Shown: positions 1 through 13,764, counted from the first letter of the stretch. The stretch is 64,000 nt of DNA from Glandiceps talaboti (GCF_964340395.1 NC_135557.1:7822709-7886708); one strand, 5' to 3'. The notes: a model not told the origin generated them from the sequence alone. Program-made: numbers and translations.

Positions 1-539
1 AATTCTACAACATCTTTTAACCTTCACAGCAACTTTATCCCATTGTAATTTTCAACAATTGTTATATTATTGTATAGACGGAGTATATAACGTACAATGT
101 TGTCGGGGACTTTTTCTCTATCAACCGCAGGATGGAATCCCTAAACTTTAGAACCATAACAGAGAATTTGAAGAATTTTACAAAATTTTAGATAAACAAT
201 CGTAACAGGTAAAGTAGCATATATACACAAACTAAAATAGCTATATTGGCTTGAGCAATTAAAGTTTTTGGGGACTTTGAATCATTTTCCGGACCATAAG
301 AATACTATACGAAGATAGCTTTGAGAGGACGATACCTTAACTTGCTGACCATTGTAAAACATTTCCCATATTTTCTAAGGCTCCAATCCCTCCTGAAAAC
401 AATAATGTTGGTCTTCTCAATTTCCATATACAGCAATACTTATATAAGTTATTCAATAGGCGTATCCTTGTGGAGCCGACTAGTGTTACAGTACTAAAAG
501 TTCATTCGCAAATAACAGATACGTCATCTTAATGAGATC
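1..539. other. No gene seen
   Basis: AT-rich sequence without a convincing reading frame, splice-flanked exon or recognisable repeat. Confidence 0.6.
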
Positions 540-880
540 GATAACCTCACCGGTAAACCGAATGGTGCAACAATTTGCATAATTAATGATTCTTGGTAAT
601 TAGGCTATATCTTACGACTACATGCTTCATTTTCAATATAATTCAGTACATACATTAACCATAACAAATTGTGTATGTCCTATAAAGTTAGTTGATGTAC
701 CTTACAGTGTTAATGAATAATTTGCGTAATTAATGATTTTCGGTAATTAGGCTATATCTTAAGACTGCATTAAGCAGTATCATATACTCTTACATACATT
801 AACCTAAGAAAGCACGCTTGTCCAAAAAACAAAGCCTGTTACCATAGTTTTTAGTTTAATGAGTTATTTGCATAATTAGT
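540..880 (+). repeat. Diverged tandem monomers, TTTGCATAATTAAT family
   Basis: At least two, and probably three, diverged monomers carry TTTGCATAATTAATGATT followed by GGTAATTAGGCTATATCTTA and, further on, ACATACATTAACC. The same core recurs at 31.6-31.8 kb (twice) and inverted near 55.0 kb, so this is a dispersed and locally tandem repeat family. No coding potential is visible. Confidence 0.65.
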
Positions 881-884
881 GATT

Positions 885-1262
885 CCCTTACGGGAGGCAT
901 TCAGTTTAAATCTGGTTTTAATGTTGTCCTGTTCAGACTCATTTAAAACGGGTGTATGTCTATTTGTAACTGCACATACAGAATGATGGTGGAGATGTGA
1001 GAACTGATGGATGTACCTTCTGCCATAAAATTGGTCGTAATGTCTGTTTAGTTGTATCTTCAATTTAGGTTTACATACATAAATCATCTATTGTCAGAAC
1101 GGATGAATTCCAGAATGGTATAACTGGATGGTGAACAGTTTCTTGTTTTGTTAATTGCTTCGCTAACCAATTGTTTACATCGTCTTGTTTTGAATGGAAT
1201 GTAGGTTTTCTGAGTTCAGGTGGAAAACAGTTTTTGTTATTTCCTAGCTACCCTGTTTTAGA
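885..1262 (+). repeat. Dispersed repeat, copy 1 (partner at 21.9-22.3 kb)
   Basis: This segment aligns in the same orientation with 21890-22285. Shared landmarks include GTTAATTGCTTCGCTA, TTGTCTTGTTTTGAA, CAGGTGGAAAACA and, on the minus strand, similar short peptides containing HHHSVC and LNES. Its first part (GGAGGCATTCAGT) also recurs near 31.9 kb, linking it to the TTTGCATAATTAAT family. Identity is clearly below that of recent duplicates. It lies just outside the left arm of the large inverted repeat. Confidence 0.6.
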
Positions 1263-2056
1263 AATATTTCCACTACTACTCACAATACGAAAAGGCATAT
1301 TTAGCCTCTTTTAGTGGGATGCGTAAAGGTGGGTTAAATTTCAGGGGGAAATGAAATAGTTACAACTGACCCTTGTCTTTATCTGGGGTAGAATATGAGT
1401 GTCAAAATATTTAACTTTGTTTGTCCACATACACCAGGAGGAGGTAAAGCTGCCACTTTTTACACAGTTTAATTAACAACGTAGATGACTAAGTATCACC
1501 TTTGCCATGCCTTCAAACCCATGGATTTATAATGGTAAACTGTGTTGTTTGAACAAAGGCTATAGGTCTATCCTTTCAAACCATTTTCAAGGGGGGATAA
1601 ATTATGGTTTATATGCATCTATTACAGCCAGTCACAGTCTTTAATTTTACCTTATATTAAATGGTCAAAATTCACAAGTCACATTTCCACCTTTACCCAG
1701 AGGGGATACATTATCTTATGGACCTTCTCTCCAAATGCATTAAGCCATATTACTGGAAGAAACCATCTGTCTTTAATCATGTACAGTTATTTTCTGTCCG
1801 TAATGTAAAGCAAACGTATAATTTAGAATAATTCTTGAGACACGCAGGAAATTTAAGAATCATGTAAGGTATTGTGTGCAATATATATACTGCTGGTTTT
1901 TGTCATTCTTAATATATTTTCCTGTGTACAGTCATGTACATTTTTCTTTAGTTGTGTATGTTACTGATGATGAACAATAACGCTCAAGGTGAATCAATTA
2001 TTGCAATTGTAATCTATCACAAATTTACACACTGGTCAAACTATTGTTGTATACCC
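1263..2056. other. No gene seen
   Basis: Nothing coding or repetitive is recognised. The last three bases, CCC, form the left half of the putative target-site duplication of the large element. Confidence 0.55.
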
Positions 2057-2315
2057 CACTAGTAGAAAAAATAGTACAGTTTACGACACTTTCCGTACTA
2101 TAGTTCAGATTGAGTTCAATTCTGTACTTTTATGCTGATGAGGTGGACGTTTCTGTACTTTCCCATTAGCGCCTGTCTAATCGGATTATACTCGATCTGA
2201 AAAATAGTTCAGATTGCGAGTCGGAAGTGATTTGAATACATTTGCATTTAGTTCAGAATATATTCATGAGTTCACCCCCATAACCGGGCAGTAAACAAAT
2301 GAATATTCAAATCTA
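2057..2315 (+). repeat. Left 259-bp terminal inverted repeat
   Basis: Identical in reverse complement to 21069-21327 with no mismatch found. It begins CACTAG and ends TTCAAATCTA; similarity stops abruptly at that base. Internal motifs repeat: TAGTTCAGATTG at two places with a third variant TTTAGTTCAGAATA, and CTGTACTTT twice. There is no inverted symmetry within the arm itself, which argues against it being a complete MITE. Confidence 0.85.
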
Positions 2316-3321
2316 CCGTGCTTGCAATCAATACGTACATAAACGCTATACGTGTAGCTAGTGTATTCGATACATATGTATGTATATAAGCAGGCTTATG
2401 ATATGAACTACATGGTTAGGACGTACGTAGATTGTAATATCACAGGGCTCATTTTGAAATAAATGTTCGTAGTACGCCTTTTCATTATGCACTACATACC
2501 GCCACCACTAAACGTGTTTCACATTTCTACGCGTTTGATGCATAGTAATACAGATTTAGATGACATGACAATCGTTTCCAATAATAGTTTAAAATTGGGC
2601 CACAAATATTGCTAGTGTATGGAGCTTCTTAACAAACCTGACCGGCCAATAGCGTCAACAAACTCACAGTAGAGACGTGCTGACAGATTTGAGTCTGTGG
2701 ACATTATTTCTAGCTAAGTAAAATTGAGTGACTATTGGGAATATTATATGGCATCCATGTCGTCCATGTCGTCTATAGTTTCTGACTGACCGTGTTATGT
2801 ACAACGTAACGCTGAACGAAATACGGTCCATCAGGAATTAACTAGACTAACCTCTATGGGAATAGTATTCTTGTCCATGTGTCGTTTATAGAACAATTAA
2901 GTGTTAGGGTGTGATCTTCACAGTAATAAACAAGCCTTTAGAAGAACAACAGGTATTCACGCCTCAAATATCTTGGGCATCATCCAAATTACGATCATGA
3001 GCACCAAAGTAAAGGAAATACTTAATGACGTTCGGCATGCAGAACCCCCCCCCCCCGGGCCCGTACCTATGGGTACATGCCCGGCATCCATGTAACTGTT
3101 ATATCACTCTACGTGACGATTCTGAGGGCCCTCATCTCTTATTCTCTTGTTTTATTTCAATTATACTCATAACTCCTGTTTTTATAGTATAACTGTACAA
3201 TTGGCTTCGATCAGTGCATTCCAGATTTTCATGAGTCATGAGTGCACATTGCACAGATATCTGCAGAATACTTAAAAGGATTATGGGTAATGTATGCATA
3301 TGCGGGAAAAACAAACTGCTG
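2316..3321. other. No gene seen
   Basis: No supported gene. A short run of C (3047-3056) is the only notable low-complexity feature. Confidence 0.5.
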
Positions 3322-3493
3322 TAAGGAGCATAGTCTCGCTGCCAGACTCGAGACTATCGTCCCTAATCTGTTTACCGAGCGGCGCAGCCGCGAGAATAGA
3401 GGGGGACTGGTCCCGCTCTTCTCGCGGCTGCGCCGCTCGGTAAACAGATTAGGGACGATAGTCTCGAGTCTGGCAGCGAGACTATAAGGAGCA
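3322..3493. mobile_element. 154-bp perfect palindrome (foldback MITE) with 9-bp TSD
   Basis: The element at 3331-3484 has 64-bp arms (3331-3394 and 3421-3484) that are perfect reverse complements, extendable by two more base pairs, around a loop of about 22 bases. It begins TAGTCTCGCTGCCAGACTCG. It is flanked by the direct repeat TAAGGAGCA (3322-3330 and 3485-3493), a 9-bp target-site duplication. The inner arms are GC-rich (CCGAGCGGCGCAGCCGCGAG) in an AT-rich context, which points to an external origin. A 9-bp duplication fits Mutator-like transposases, but that assignment is inference. Confidence 0.85.
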
Positions 3494-5586
<2,093 letters not shown>

Positions 5587-5671
5587 AAGGTAAACGATTG
5601 CTCCTGTGGTTTGAATGTTCAACAAAGTCTCCACACAGAGAGATAGAGCAAGAGAGAAGGAGACATACGGC

Positions 5672-5674
<3 letters not shown>

Positions 5675-5749
<75 letters not shown>
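5675..5749 (+). repeat. (GA)n microsatellite
   Basis: About 37 GA units, embedded in a repeat whose flanks (GGTAAACnnnTGCTCCTG) occur on both sides at 5590-5610 and 5780-5800. Confidence 0.97.
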
Positions 5750-5750
<1 letters not shown>

Positions 5751-5769
5751 CATACACTTATACAAATGT

Positions 5770-5880
5770 AAATTTACTTGGTAAACAACTGCTCCTGAGG
5801 TTTAATTTTGGTTCAAATCATGAGCAGAATATTCGGGGGCCCTTTCAGACCATCACAATTGTCATGCCCCCCTCCCTTTG
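5770..5880 (+). repeat. Dispersed repeat, TGCTCCTG-TTTGGTTCAA family
   Basis: Shared with 11880-12000: both have TAAACnnCTGCTCCTGnnGTT, TTTGGTTCAAnTCATGAGCA and then CCCTTTCAGAC, and both run into C-rich sequence. A shorter piece lies at 5587-5625, so the (GA)n array may have expanded between two copies. No coding content. Confidence 0.6.
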
Positions 5881-6483
5881 AACCTCAATTTTGTTCATGC
5901 CCCCCCCCCCGTAAATTCTGACTCCAGCATAATTTCAAGTTTATTCCGAGCTCGGTATTACAGGCATTCGACTAGAGTCTTTATACCTCAAAGATATACA
6001 ACAGTCCATTTCTGTACAAGGCATATCAGAAACCAAACATTTGCAGTGTGGAGTGTCACAAAACCCTGTGCTTGGTCCACTCTTACACGCGTATGCTGTC
6101 TATACACATCACCACTTGGAAAGCTAATCCGACATCAAAATCTCAATATGCAACAACATGCAGACGACAACCAGATTTACCAATATATTTCCCCAATCAC
6201 ATACGTCAACTACAGTAACTAAGATGGAAACTGTTGCACATGATATTAAACGACCCAAAATAAGCTAGTTTAATGATGGCAAAACCGAGGTCCTCCTTAT
6301 CACGTCTCAGTTCAACAGGCTTCCTCGTCTCATGAACCACATCAACATGGGATCGTCTTCTGTGCAGTTAGTGGATTCAGCATGTACCATTTGTGTAACA
6401 ATTGATGACCGTTATAACCTCAAGAAGCACATCTCGTTGACATGTAGATCAGTTCTTTTTCACCCCCGAACAATAGGTCGCAT

Positions 6484-6518
6484 CATTGACAGTGGAGGGG
6501 GCCCCTCCACTGTCTATG
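6484..6518. mobile_element. Ultra-short palindromic element, copy 1a
   Basis: 35-bp hairpin: CATTGACAGTGGAGGGG pairs with CCCCTCCACTGTCTATG (one mismatch near the tip), with a single central G. The left direct repeat GTCGCAT is at 6477-6483. The right one is missing here because the 292-bp tandem duplication starts at the hairpin end; it is present after copy 1b. Confidence 0.85.
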
Positions 6519-6775
6519 GAAACTGTTGCACATGATATTAAACGACCCAAAATAAGCTAGTTTAATGATGGCAAAACCGAGGTCCTCCTTATCACGTCTC
6601 AGTTCAACAGGCTTCCTCGTCTCATGAACCACATCAACATGGGATCGTCTTCTGTGCAGTTAGTGGATTCAGCATGTACCATTTGTGTAACAATTGATGA
6701 CCGTTATAACCTCAAGAAGCACATCTCGTTGACATGTAGATCAGTTCTTTTTCACCCCCGAACAATAGGTCGCAT

Positions 6776-6810
6776 CATTGACAGTGGAGGGGGCCCCTCC
6801 ACTGTCTATG
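6776..6810. mobile_element. Ultra-short palindromic element, copy 1b, with 7-bp TSD
   Basis: Same 35-bp hairpin as copy 1a, flanked by GTCGCAT on both sides (6769-6775 and 6811-6817). It interrupts a LINE frame so that TIGRI is followed, after the hairpin, by GRIRQYL; related LINEs read straight through (GRIRQYL), so hairpin plus one GTCGCAT is the inserted material. Confidence 0.9.
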
Positions 6811-7095
6811 GTCGCATACGCCAGTATCTTACAAACGGAGTTTGTCAGAACCTTGGTCATGCACTTATATCATCGATACCTGACTACTGAATGGCCCTTC
6901 TGTATGGGCTGCCAGCTAAAAACATTGTCCCTCTTGAACATGCCCAAAATACAGCAGCTAGGATTGTGTCAGGTACAAAGAAAACAGATGACGTCACATC
7001 GGTTCTTTCAATAACACAGTTTAGTTAGAAATCACACTGGCGTCAAGTGCAGTTACATAATATACCAGTAGGTAGGGCCTACATGTACATGTAGT

Positions 7096-7121
7096 CTCAG
7101 GTCACTACATTGTGGTCTGAG
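7096..7121. mobile_element. Ultra-short palindromic element, copy 2, CTCAG subtype
   Basis: 26-bp hairpin: CTCAGGTCAC, loop, GTGGTCTGAG (one arm mismatch). It is flanked by ATGTAGT at 7089-7095 and 7122-7128, a perfect 7-bp direct repeat. It shares the general end pattern C-W-Y-A-G-R-Y-C with the CATAGAC copies. Confidence 0.8.
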
Positions 7122-7410
7122 ATGTAGTTTACACCACTATGACCTAAGAACTTGAACCAGGGCTGAGGAGAAGTGGTCTGAGGTTAAAGTTTTGCAGCTC
7201 TCGTTCAGCAATCTCAAAACATTTCAGCCTACTTCCCGTAATGAACACTTGTCAAGCATTTTTGTAGCTCCCATACTCAAAGACTACATATATGTTTATA
7301 TACGACTCAAAATATAACACTGAAATTTACTTTGAACACGTTCAGTTTCAGTAGACCTATTAAAACCCAAAATCTCCACTGTATAATTTAATATCGGTAA
7401 TAGTTTACAG

Positions 7411-7690
7411 TCAAAAACTTTTAAATTTAGTTTTGACTAGGAGGTCCCCAAGTTTTGCAAGTTGACTCATGACCGCAATCATTGCTTTACTCGCTTGAGC
7501 TGCAAGCGCTAAATACCATAGACCACTGCTTGACATAATCACGCCTAGATATTCATAAAAAGCGAACAACGTCGAGTTTATGACCACCAATAACCACTTT
7601 TCAATTTTCTTAAGAATTTCATCTCTTAGTAAATACAATAATTTTAGTTTTGACATACATGTAATTTACTTTCAAAAGACAATGTTAGAA
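7411..7690 (-). pseudogene. LINE RT C-terminal fragment
   Basis: The minus-strand peptide has YEYLGVIMSSSGLWYLALA, then AAQASKAMIAVMSQLAKLGD. This matches the conserved YKYLG(V/L)..SS..W.........QA.KA......L..LG block that follows the reverse-transcriptase palm in several non-LTR families of invertebrates. Only about 80 codons remain, with nothing of the catalytic domain. Whether it belongs to the same family as the LINE at 61.4 kb cannot be decided by eye. Confidence 0.65.
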
Positions 7691-8768
<1,078 letters not shown>

Positions 8769-9167
8769 CCATTGCTCGGTTGACGGCAACGCGGTCAAAG
8801 ATATCGGGTTCTTTGCACAATACACGTGTATATAGAAATGATGTCCCTTAAATTTCCCCTCTTTTCATTCTTGCTCTTTTCAACTACAATATAGATTTTG
8901 ATAATGTCCATAGGTCTCACGAGATATACTCTTCAAGGAAAAACAAGTTCGTGTCGGAGTTTGACACGAGAATAGTCTGTGCTTGGAGTAATTATACTGT
9001 CAGTATAATTTCTCAAAGGTATGTGTTATCGTGGAAGTTTAAACATTATTTATACTTTAATGGTGTTATAGATTTTGACCCAAGCTATGCATGCCACGGT
9101 CACAAGCTATATTGCGTCAGATCGATTTGCCAAACAAGTTTGCCAGAATTAACGCATCCCATCAAAC

Positions 9168-9199
9168 CATGGACCCTCCACAAAGGTGGAGTGTCTATG
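9168..9199. mobile_element. Ultra-short palindromic element, copy 3
   Basis: 32-bp hairpin: CATGGACCCTCCAC, loop CAAA or AAAG, GTGGAGTGTCTATG. Flanks are ATCAAAC (9161-9167) and GTCAAAC (9200-9206), a 7-bp direct repeat with one mismatch. The arms have two mismatches to each other, so this copy is older than the one at 33.6 kb. Confidence 0.8.
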
Positions 9200-9439
9200 G
9201 TCAAACAAATGACAGGTCGCAGAAACTATGGTCATGGAAGTATGAACGTCGTTTATACTTTACGCCGTGACATACAATGAGCGCAGTGCCATGATTGACC
9301 GGATTATTCAGTGTCGACAATCCCAGTTAATATAATCCCAAAGGCAAACTTGTTTTATTTACCACCTTGCCAAGCAACACAGGGTAGTGGCGAGGCGAAG
9401 TTGTAATGTACTGTCGCTTTGATATTCACGATTTTGGAA

Positions 9440-10360
9440 AGGAAATAGATAACATCGGGTTAGATCTTGAGAGTAAATAAGAAGAAAAGAAGAGTTAATT
9501 TGAAATCAGTGATAAACGAGTTGTCTATTTTTAAGAAACTAAATATAAGGAAAGCTATGGGTCCTGATAACATATGTGGTAGGTTACTGAATGTCTATGC
9601 ATCGCAGTTAGCTAGTGTTTCCAGTAGATTGTTCAATTGGTCGTACAATGATCATACGATATCAACCATTTGGAAAACATCTACCATCTGTCCGGTCCCT
9701 AAAAACTTCCAAGGCATCGTCCTGTAGCACTGACTTCCATTGTGATGAAATGCTTCGAGCGTATTTTACTTTGTCAAAACCCACAAAAACATTCACACCT
9801 TGACCCATACCAATTTACATATTAAAGTAATAGAGGTACTGATAATGCAACTCTCACATTACTTCACGATGCGTATACACATCTTGAAAAACCAAGTTCA
9901 TTTGTAAGACTATTGGTTATTGATTTTTCATCAGTCGTTAACAGAAGTCAACCAAACATGATGGCTCATAAACTTAGTTATTTAAACGTTAACCCCAAAC
10001 TCATCCTCTGGATAATGGATTTTCTTGTCAACCTTTCCCAGTTTGTTCGCTACCAAAAATTAAGTTCAGCCTTCCATTCAACATTTAGGGGTGCCTCACA
10101 GAGCACGATACTCTCACACAAACTATTTACACTTTACACAAATGACTGCTCATCAGGTACCGATACAAATCCACTTATCAAATATTCTGATAACTCTGCA
10201 TTAGTTGACCTGTCAAATTCTGACCGTACTTATTTCGATGAAGTTGATAGGTTTGTTACTTGGTGTAAAGAAAACTACTTGGACGAAAGGTCGACTTTAG
10301 GAAGAACCCTAAAGTAGTGCCCGACCTTTTTATTGACAATGTTAAAGTTGAACAGGTGAC

Positions 10361-10446
<86 letters not shown>

Positions 10447-10890
10447 AACAGTCTTGGATAATAAATCAAATGTTAAGGCCAACACAGATTTCATTAACAA
10501 GAAATGTCAATCTAGAGTTTACTGTCTACAACAATTGAGGGGCCTAAAATTTTGTAAATGCCAAGGTATTACAGACATTCTATCGGAGTTTTGAGTCGGT
10601 TTAACATTTTCTTTTTTGTGCTGGTTTGGTAGTCTAGGGACTAGCTACAAGAGTGTCTTGAACAAAATTGTAAATGTGTTTAGTAAAGTATTGAGTGAAA
10701 AGTAGACTAATTTGAATGAAATGTTTACATCTCGTGTACAAAACAAAGCTGGGAAAATGGTAAATGACAAAGGCCACATTATGTCCCAACACTTTGAACT
10801 CCTGCCATCAGGGAGACGATTTCGTGTCCCTAAATTCAGAACAGTCAGAACCAAATCAAGTTTTGTGCCCACTTCAACTAAATTTTAAAC
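9440..10890 (+). pseudogene. Rex/CR1-like LINE reverse-transcriptase remnant
   Basis: Frames joined by indels give KAMGPDNICGRLL (the thumb-proximal GPD motif), LLVIDFSSVVN (motif A; the second Asp of the usual FDxxxAFD is lost), SQSTILSHKLFTLYTND (motif B, decayed from PQG.VLSP.LF), KYSDNSALVDL (motif C, with the second Asp of SDD changed to Asn), then PDLFIDNVKVE, GTVLDNKSNVKANTDF and LLPSGRRFRVPKFRTVRT near the C-terminus. Catalytic residues are lost, so it is inactive. A (TA)n array of about 80 bp sits where the conserved KYKYLG codons should be. Confidence 0.8.
10364..10444 (+). repeat. (TA)n microsatellite inside a LINE frame
   Basis: About 40 TA units between codons for VTK and GTVLDN, exactly where relatives encode the AT-rich string Y-K-Y-L. 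Confidence 0.95.
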
Positions 10891-10925
10891 CAAACTAAAT
10901 AATTCTATTTCAAAGACATCTGCTC

Positions 10926-11065
10926 TGCATTCCAGATTGGAAGAACCGCGTTTTTTTATTGTCTTTTTTAAGTTGATGACCATTTCTGGCAAGACTTCAC
11001 TCACAATTTTCTCGATTTTACTGATTTTTCTTCTTTATTAAAAAGGTTTAGGGTCGGCACCGGAT
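10926..11065 (+). repeat. Internal fragment of the GGCCTA MITE family
   Basis: Aligns with the central parts of 15750-16096 and 58411-58784: CAGATTGGAAGAAC, TTTTTAAGTTGATGACC, then GGTTTAGGGTCGGCA. The terminal repeats are absent, so it is truncated at both ends. Confidence 0.65.
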
Positions 11066-11134
11066 TTCTAGAATGGAAGCGTTTGGGGAGTTATGTGTGA
11101 TTTATTTGTTGAGAAAGGTTCAAAGACAATAAAT

Positions 11135-11177
11135 ATCGCCATAAGGTGGCACTTGCCGTTCCAGTGAGGAACGACTA
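11135..11177. repeat. Imperfect short hairpin without clear TSD
   Basis: GGTGGCACTTGCCGTTCC pairs with GGAACGACTAGTGCCACC with two mismatches. No direct repeat flanks it, so it is not counted in the 7-bp-TSD family. Confidence 0.5.
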
Positions 11178-11324
11178 GTGCCACCACGGTAGTACTCGAC
11201 AATTCGATGGACCACGGCCAAGTCCGCCATTCACAATTTTCAAATCACTTGAAATAAAGCAATCTGGCAAAACTCGCCCATGTGCATTTACAATCTTGTC
11301 GCAACTAATTCTAGTAGGTAAAAC

Positions 11325-11337
11325 CACCCTGTCTATG
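11325..11337. mobile_element. Half-copy of ultra-short palindromic element, copy 4
   Basis: The 13-bp remnant CACCCTGTCTATG has one arm of the family and lies between perfect 7-bp direct repeats GTAAAAC (11318-11324 and 11338-11344). The second arm was lost while both target duplications survive. On its own it would be invisible; it is recognisable only through the family pattern. Confidence 0.65.
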
Positions 11338-11344
11338 GTAAAAC

Positions 11345-13506
11345 CTAGTCGCATTCATAACTTTCATCGAGGGTAAGGTAATTTTAGTCATCAACTTCTA
11401 TAAAGTCCAAAATGAAACGATAAAACATGTACATTTTGGAAATTATCCCATGTATAATGCCAGATTATAAAGTGACAAAGAGTGGTTCATCTGAGTGGAT
11501 AGCTTAACCTCTTGACGATTTATAAACAATGGGAAATAGGCAGCTATCTTGATGTTCATTTTAACCTATTTTCCCGGAGAATATTTTCAGAACTGGTATC
11601 CAAATTACCAAGATCACGTTTTTCATATTTACTGATATGCCGCTTTAGTTATGGCCGGTTTTGTGGGATGTTTTGCGTGCACAATGTAAACCACAGACAA
11701 GGCATGTAAACTTCTACTTGCCGCACAACCCGTCTATTTCAGGCTTGGCCTCTTACCACTCTTGGAGGAATTGTACTGACTCCTCCAAGACCACGTCTGA
11801 CACAGTGGCCTGAAACCCATAGTCTATCGCGAGTATATTGTCTACCCTTCAAGAGACACACATTCTCTGCCAGTCACCCTTTTAAAAATACGCTTGTTAA
11901 ACGTCTGCTCCTGGAGTTAAATTTGGTTCAACTCATGAGCAAAATATTTGTACGTGACTCCGGGCCCCTTTCAGACAATCCGAATTTTCACGCACGTCCC
12001 AATTCGTTTTTTTCCCGTGACAACAATTTTTCTCCTGAGCCTCCCCCTACCCTAATCTAGTTCCTGACGACCGTATTCCAATTTTACACTACATCTTTAC
12101 ATATTACGTATAGTCAATGTCATTACTCTCGTTGCCGATGTGTTGGCAATTATATACATGTATATATATAATATCCATAATCACAACATATTTCCTGCTC
12201 AAAGAAGAACTGTTTCAGCTTATTCCATTTCGATATAAACAGACAGAGAGTCCAGGGATAAAATACCCATGTACTACTCCTTATATTACTGGCTAGGTAA
12301 TGTCAACCGTAAAATAATCCAAGCACCAGCGTCCCTAAAATCCGTGAAACAGTGTCGATATTACAGTATTTTGCTGACACTTATTACTTTCTGTAACTGG
12401 TCTATATTTGTGATATCATGGTAAATATGCTTGGAATTTATGGCCTAACAAACCAGACATTACGTAGATTTGAATATTGAAGAAAATCAAAAACAAAAAC
12501 AAGGCCATGGCCATGGCCGGTCAGGTACTGATATTAGTACTTTAGACATCAGTGGGGGTCACACTTGGTCATTGAAACTATATTGACCGACCAAAATTCT
12601 AAACATCACGGATAAATAATTTCATATCGAAATGTATGTACGGAGATTCAGGTTTTTAGACCACGTGGCTTTGACATGACATCATCAGCTAAATTTGCAA
12701 TACGAAAGTAACGTAAAACATGGATGTATCTAGTAGGGAGCAAAGTCCGCATGTCTGTATGGATGTTTGAAGATTTACTATCGGTATATGGGAGGCATAG
12801 AGGGAAATATTTGAATAGCGTTATTTAACGTTACATAATTCATAACTGACTACTAAACTACCGTCAAGAGGATTGTTTTTGCTTCCATTTATAATATAAT
12901 ACATCCATGATCAGACCGTGGGTTATACTTCCATGATCAGAACATGACCAGACACAACTCTCCACGGCACCATTTTGGTTTTACAACTTTGATTACTTTG
13001 TTTTGAATAGCTTTTGTCAAGTTCTTGACTTTCCTGATATGACAATAAAGCAAGGGCGGTGAAATATTATTATAGTAGTCCTTCAAAAAACAAGACAATT
13101 TTGAAACTTTTAGTGGAAAATGTTAGTGAAGACACAGTTTACCCGCATAAATTAACTAACAAAAGACAAAAGAAATGTACACATGGTTCATTTTCTAGGT
13201 GTCGACCTCATGAATATGCACCAAGATTTAGAACCGAGTCAGCTTTAAATGCGTTCACACCTCCAAATCTGGTCTGGACAATATTGTCTGGGCTTAGTCA
13301 CCCTTTTATGCGGACTACAGAGCGGCCCTGGTGCGGACTATTTCTGCCACCTATTAATGCCTGAAAGTCAAGTGGCATATGCTGAGGTTGTGTACAACCA
13401 GCAACCCATAACATTTTAGCAATCTACAGTTCTACCTCAGTATGGCTATTAGCCATGCTAGGTAGTTACTATAATGATTAATATAATGGTTGTCTTGGTA
13501 AAAGTT
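11345..13506. other. No gene seen
   Basis: No supported coding region. Contains the TGCTCCTG-family repeat at 11880-12000 and a short hairpin at about 11762-11789 (CTTGGAGGA...TCCTCCAAG) with ACCAC on both sides, allowing one extra T at its left end, a possible divergent relative of the palindrome family. Confidence 0.5.
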
Positions 13507-13566
13507 GTCGACCCCCCCCCCCCAAAAAAAAAAGAAGAAAAAAAAAGAAAAAAAGAAAAAAAAAGA
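13507..13566 (+). repeat. Poly-C then A-rich tract
   Basis: A run of C followed by an A/G tract of about 45 bases; low complexity. Confidence 0.85.
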
Positions 13567-13764
13567 TCAACAAAACATTCTATGATATTGAAAGCGCTCC
13601 TGGCATGTAATTCCATAGAACAGTTTCCTGTAGGGAATGGCAGCGATTTCATTCAAACTCAAAGACAGAGATGTTGCTAACCAACGTGAACAGCCATAAA
13701 AAATTGTATGTGAATGAGTATGACTCTGAGATCCCGCTAACGGTTTCATTGTTGTCGGTCTAAC

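Larger units (their letters stand above)
6224..6811 (+). repeat. 292-bp perfect tandem duplication
   Basis: Positions 6224-6515 and 6516-6807 are identical on inspection. The unit starts with ATGGAAACTG and ends with the right arm of a 35-bp hairpin insertion. The only microhomology at the breakpoint is ATGG, made by the hairpin end (CTATG plus G) and an upstream AAGATGG. Perfect identity inside a decayed LINE shows that the duplication is recent, or that it is an assembly or haplotype artefact. Confidence 0.9.
5940..7060 (+). pseudogene. CR1/L2-type LINE remnant, RT C-terminal half
   Basis: Translation in shifting frames gives the motif-B region of a reverse transcriptase (CGVSQNPVLGPLL, then YTSPLGKLIRHQNLN), a motif-C relic HADDNQIY, then NDGKTEVLLI, VTIDDRYNLKKHISLTCRS and LLYGLPAKNIVPLEHAQNTA. 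These are the successive landmarks of the palm-to-thumb part of CR1/L2-clade LINEs. There are stops and frameshifts, part of the palm is lost, and the first Tyr of the YADD-type motif is replaced. It contains a 292-bp tandem duplication and, in each copy, a 35-bp hairpin insertion between TIGRI and GRIRQYL. Confidence 0.8.

Noticed and set aside
7511-7530. CATAGACCACTG as another palindrome half-copy
   Set aside because: No flanking duplication, and it is readable as part of the LINE frame on the minus strand.
11135-11177. Hairpin GGTGGCAC...GTGCCACC as a member of the short palindrome family
   Set aside because: Different ends and no 7-bp direct repeat; it may be a template-switch product.
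13059-13364. 101-codon plus-strand frame
   Set aside because: No recognisable domain and local composition is not exon-like; not supported.
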